Positions 63,903-64,000 of a stretch of DNA of 64,000 nt are shown in pieces (position 1 is the stretch's first letter; the number at the start of each line of letters is the position of its first letter). The position numbers and the translations under genes were made by a program. The DNA is from an uncultured Arachnia sp. (lineage in GTDB: Bacteria; Actinomycetota; Actinomycetes; Propionibacteriales; Propionibacteriaceae). The notes under the pieces were generated by a model that saw nothing but the letters and a program-made list of their open reading frames with translations, did no database searches and was not told the DNA's origin. Location: contig CAKUBE010000008.1 of assembly GCA_934636715.1 (NCBI GenBank), positions 12,608 through 76,607 of the forward strand, given 5' to 3'.

Positions 63903-64000
63903 CGGTCCGGCTCAACCAGCGGGGGTCCGGCTCAACCAGCGGGGGTCCGGCTCAACCAGCGGGGGTCCGGCTCAACCAGCGGGGGTCCGGCTCAACCAGC
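63903..64000 (+). repeat. 20-bp tandem array of the family A right half, running off the window
   Basis: One partial unit (63903-63920) is followed by four perfect copies of GGGGGTCCGGCTCAACCAGC (63921-64000). The unit is exactly the last 20 bases of family A. There are no spacers. The true length is unknown because the window ends inside it. Confidence 0.93.

Noticed and set aside
63903..64000. CRISPR array at the right edge
   Set aside because: The units follow each other directly with no spacers, and the unit is a piece of a dispersed repeat. No cas gene is present.

Overview
The window is high-GC DNA (roughly 70% G+C by eye) with densely packed genes, frequent GTG starts and stop/start overlaps. 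The gene content points to an actinobacterium: UvrD2 with an HRDC domain, primary and group-2 sigma factors side by side, LexA/NrdR/NrdJ, MiaB-MiaA-DapF-HflX, RecA-RecX-RNase Y, DUF5679, DUF2342, DUF2510/DUF4328 and MT0933-type antitoxin families. RecBCD rather than AdnAB beside UvrD2, together with the repeat content, makes a Propionibacteriaceae-like organism (for example Tessaracoccus or a relative) my best guess. The genus is inference only.

Layout. 0-3.5 kb: DUF2342 fragment, a small zinc-ribbon protein, a short E1/ThiF-like relic, and a lipoprotein/secreted-protein pair. 3.6-13.6 kb: uvrD2 facing away from a recC-recB-recD operon. 13.6-17.4 kb: TetR regulator, aminotransferase, a GCS2-type ligase coupled to a glutamine amidotransferase. 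17.4-20 kb: divergent sigA/sigB pair. 20-25 kb: thioesterase, MFS transporter, GH3 glycosidase, CorA. 25-29 kb: two tandem paralogues encoding secreted Ig-like plus leucine-rich-repeat proteins. 29-34 kb: PPOX-usp-hrpA operon. 34-40 kb: YbjN, AlbA_2 and DedA proteins, ilvD, Nudix, rhodanese. 40-45.6 kb: accessory stretch with an orphan CdiA-like nuclease and a pRiA4b ORF-3 protein between two 79-bp direct repeats, then a slipin/DUF4328 pair and a Tat-exported acetamidase. 45.7-64 kb: conserved actinobacterial block nrdJ-nrdR, lexA, dinG-like, hflX, dapF, miaA, miaB, rny, recX, recA, with a few accessory genes between.

Function. Much of the window is DNA repair and its control: UvrD2, RecBCD, RecA, RecX, LexA and a DinG/XPD-like helicase. 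LexA-type boxes lie between lexA and the divergent small membrane-protein gene, and upstream of recA. A pair of NrdR boxes precedes nrdR-nrdJ, which should couple nucleotide supply to dATP/ATP sensing.

The most unusual layer is the repeats. A palindromic 49-54 bp element (family A) recurs between genes and also sits in frame inside recB, with diverged relatives inside hrpA. A 166-168 bp MITE-like element bounded by CTAG occurs twice and supplies the dapF stop codon. A 20-bp tandem array made from half of family A runs off the right edge. No transposase is visible in the window. DnaA-box-like nonamers lie beside several family A copies. Starts, promoters and repeat borders were read by eye and were not computed.
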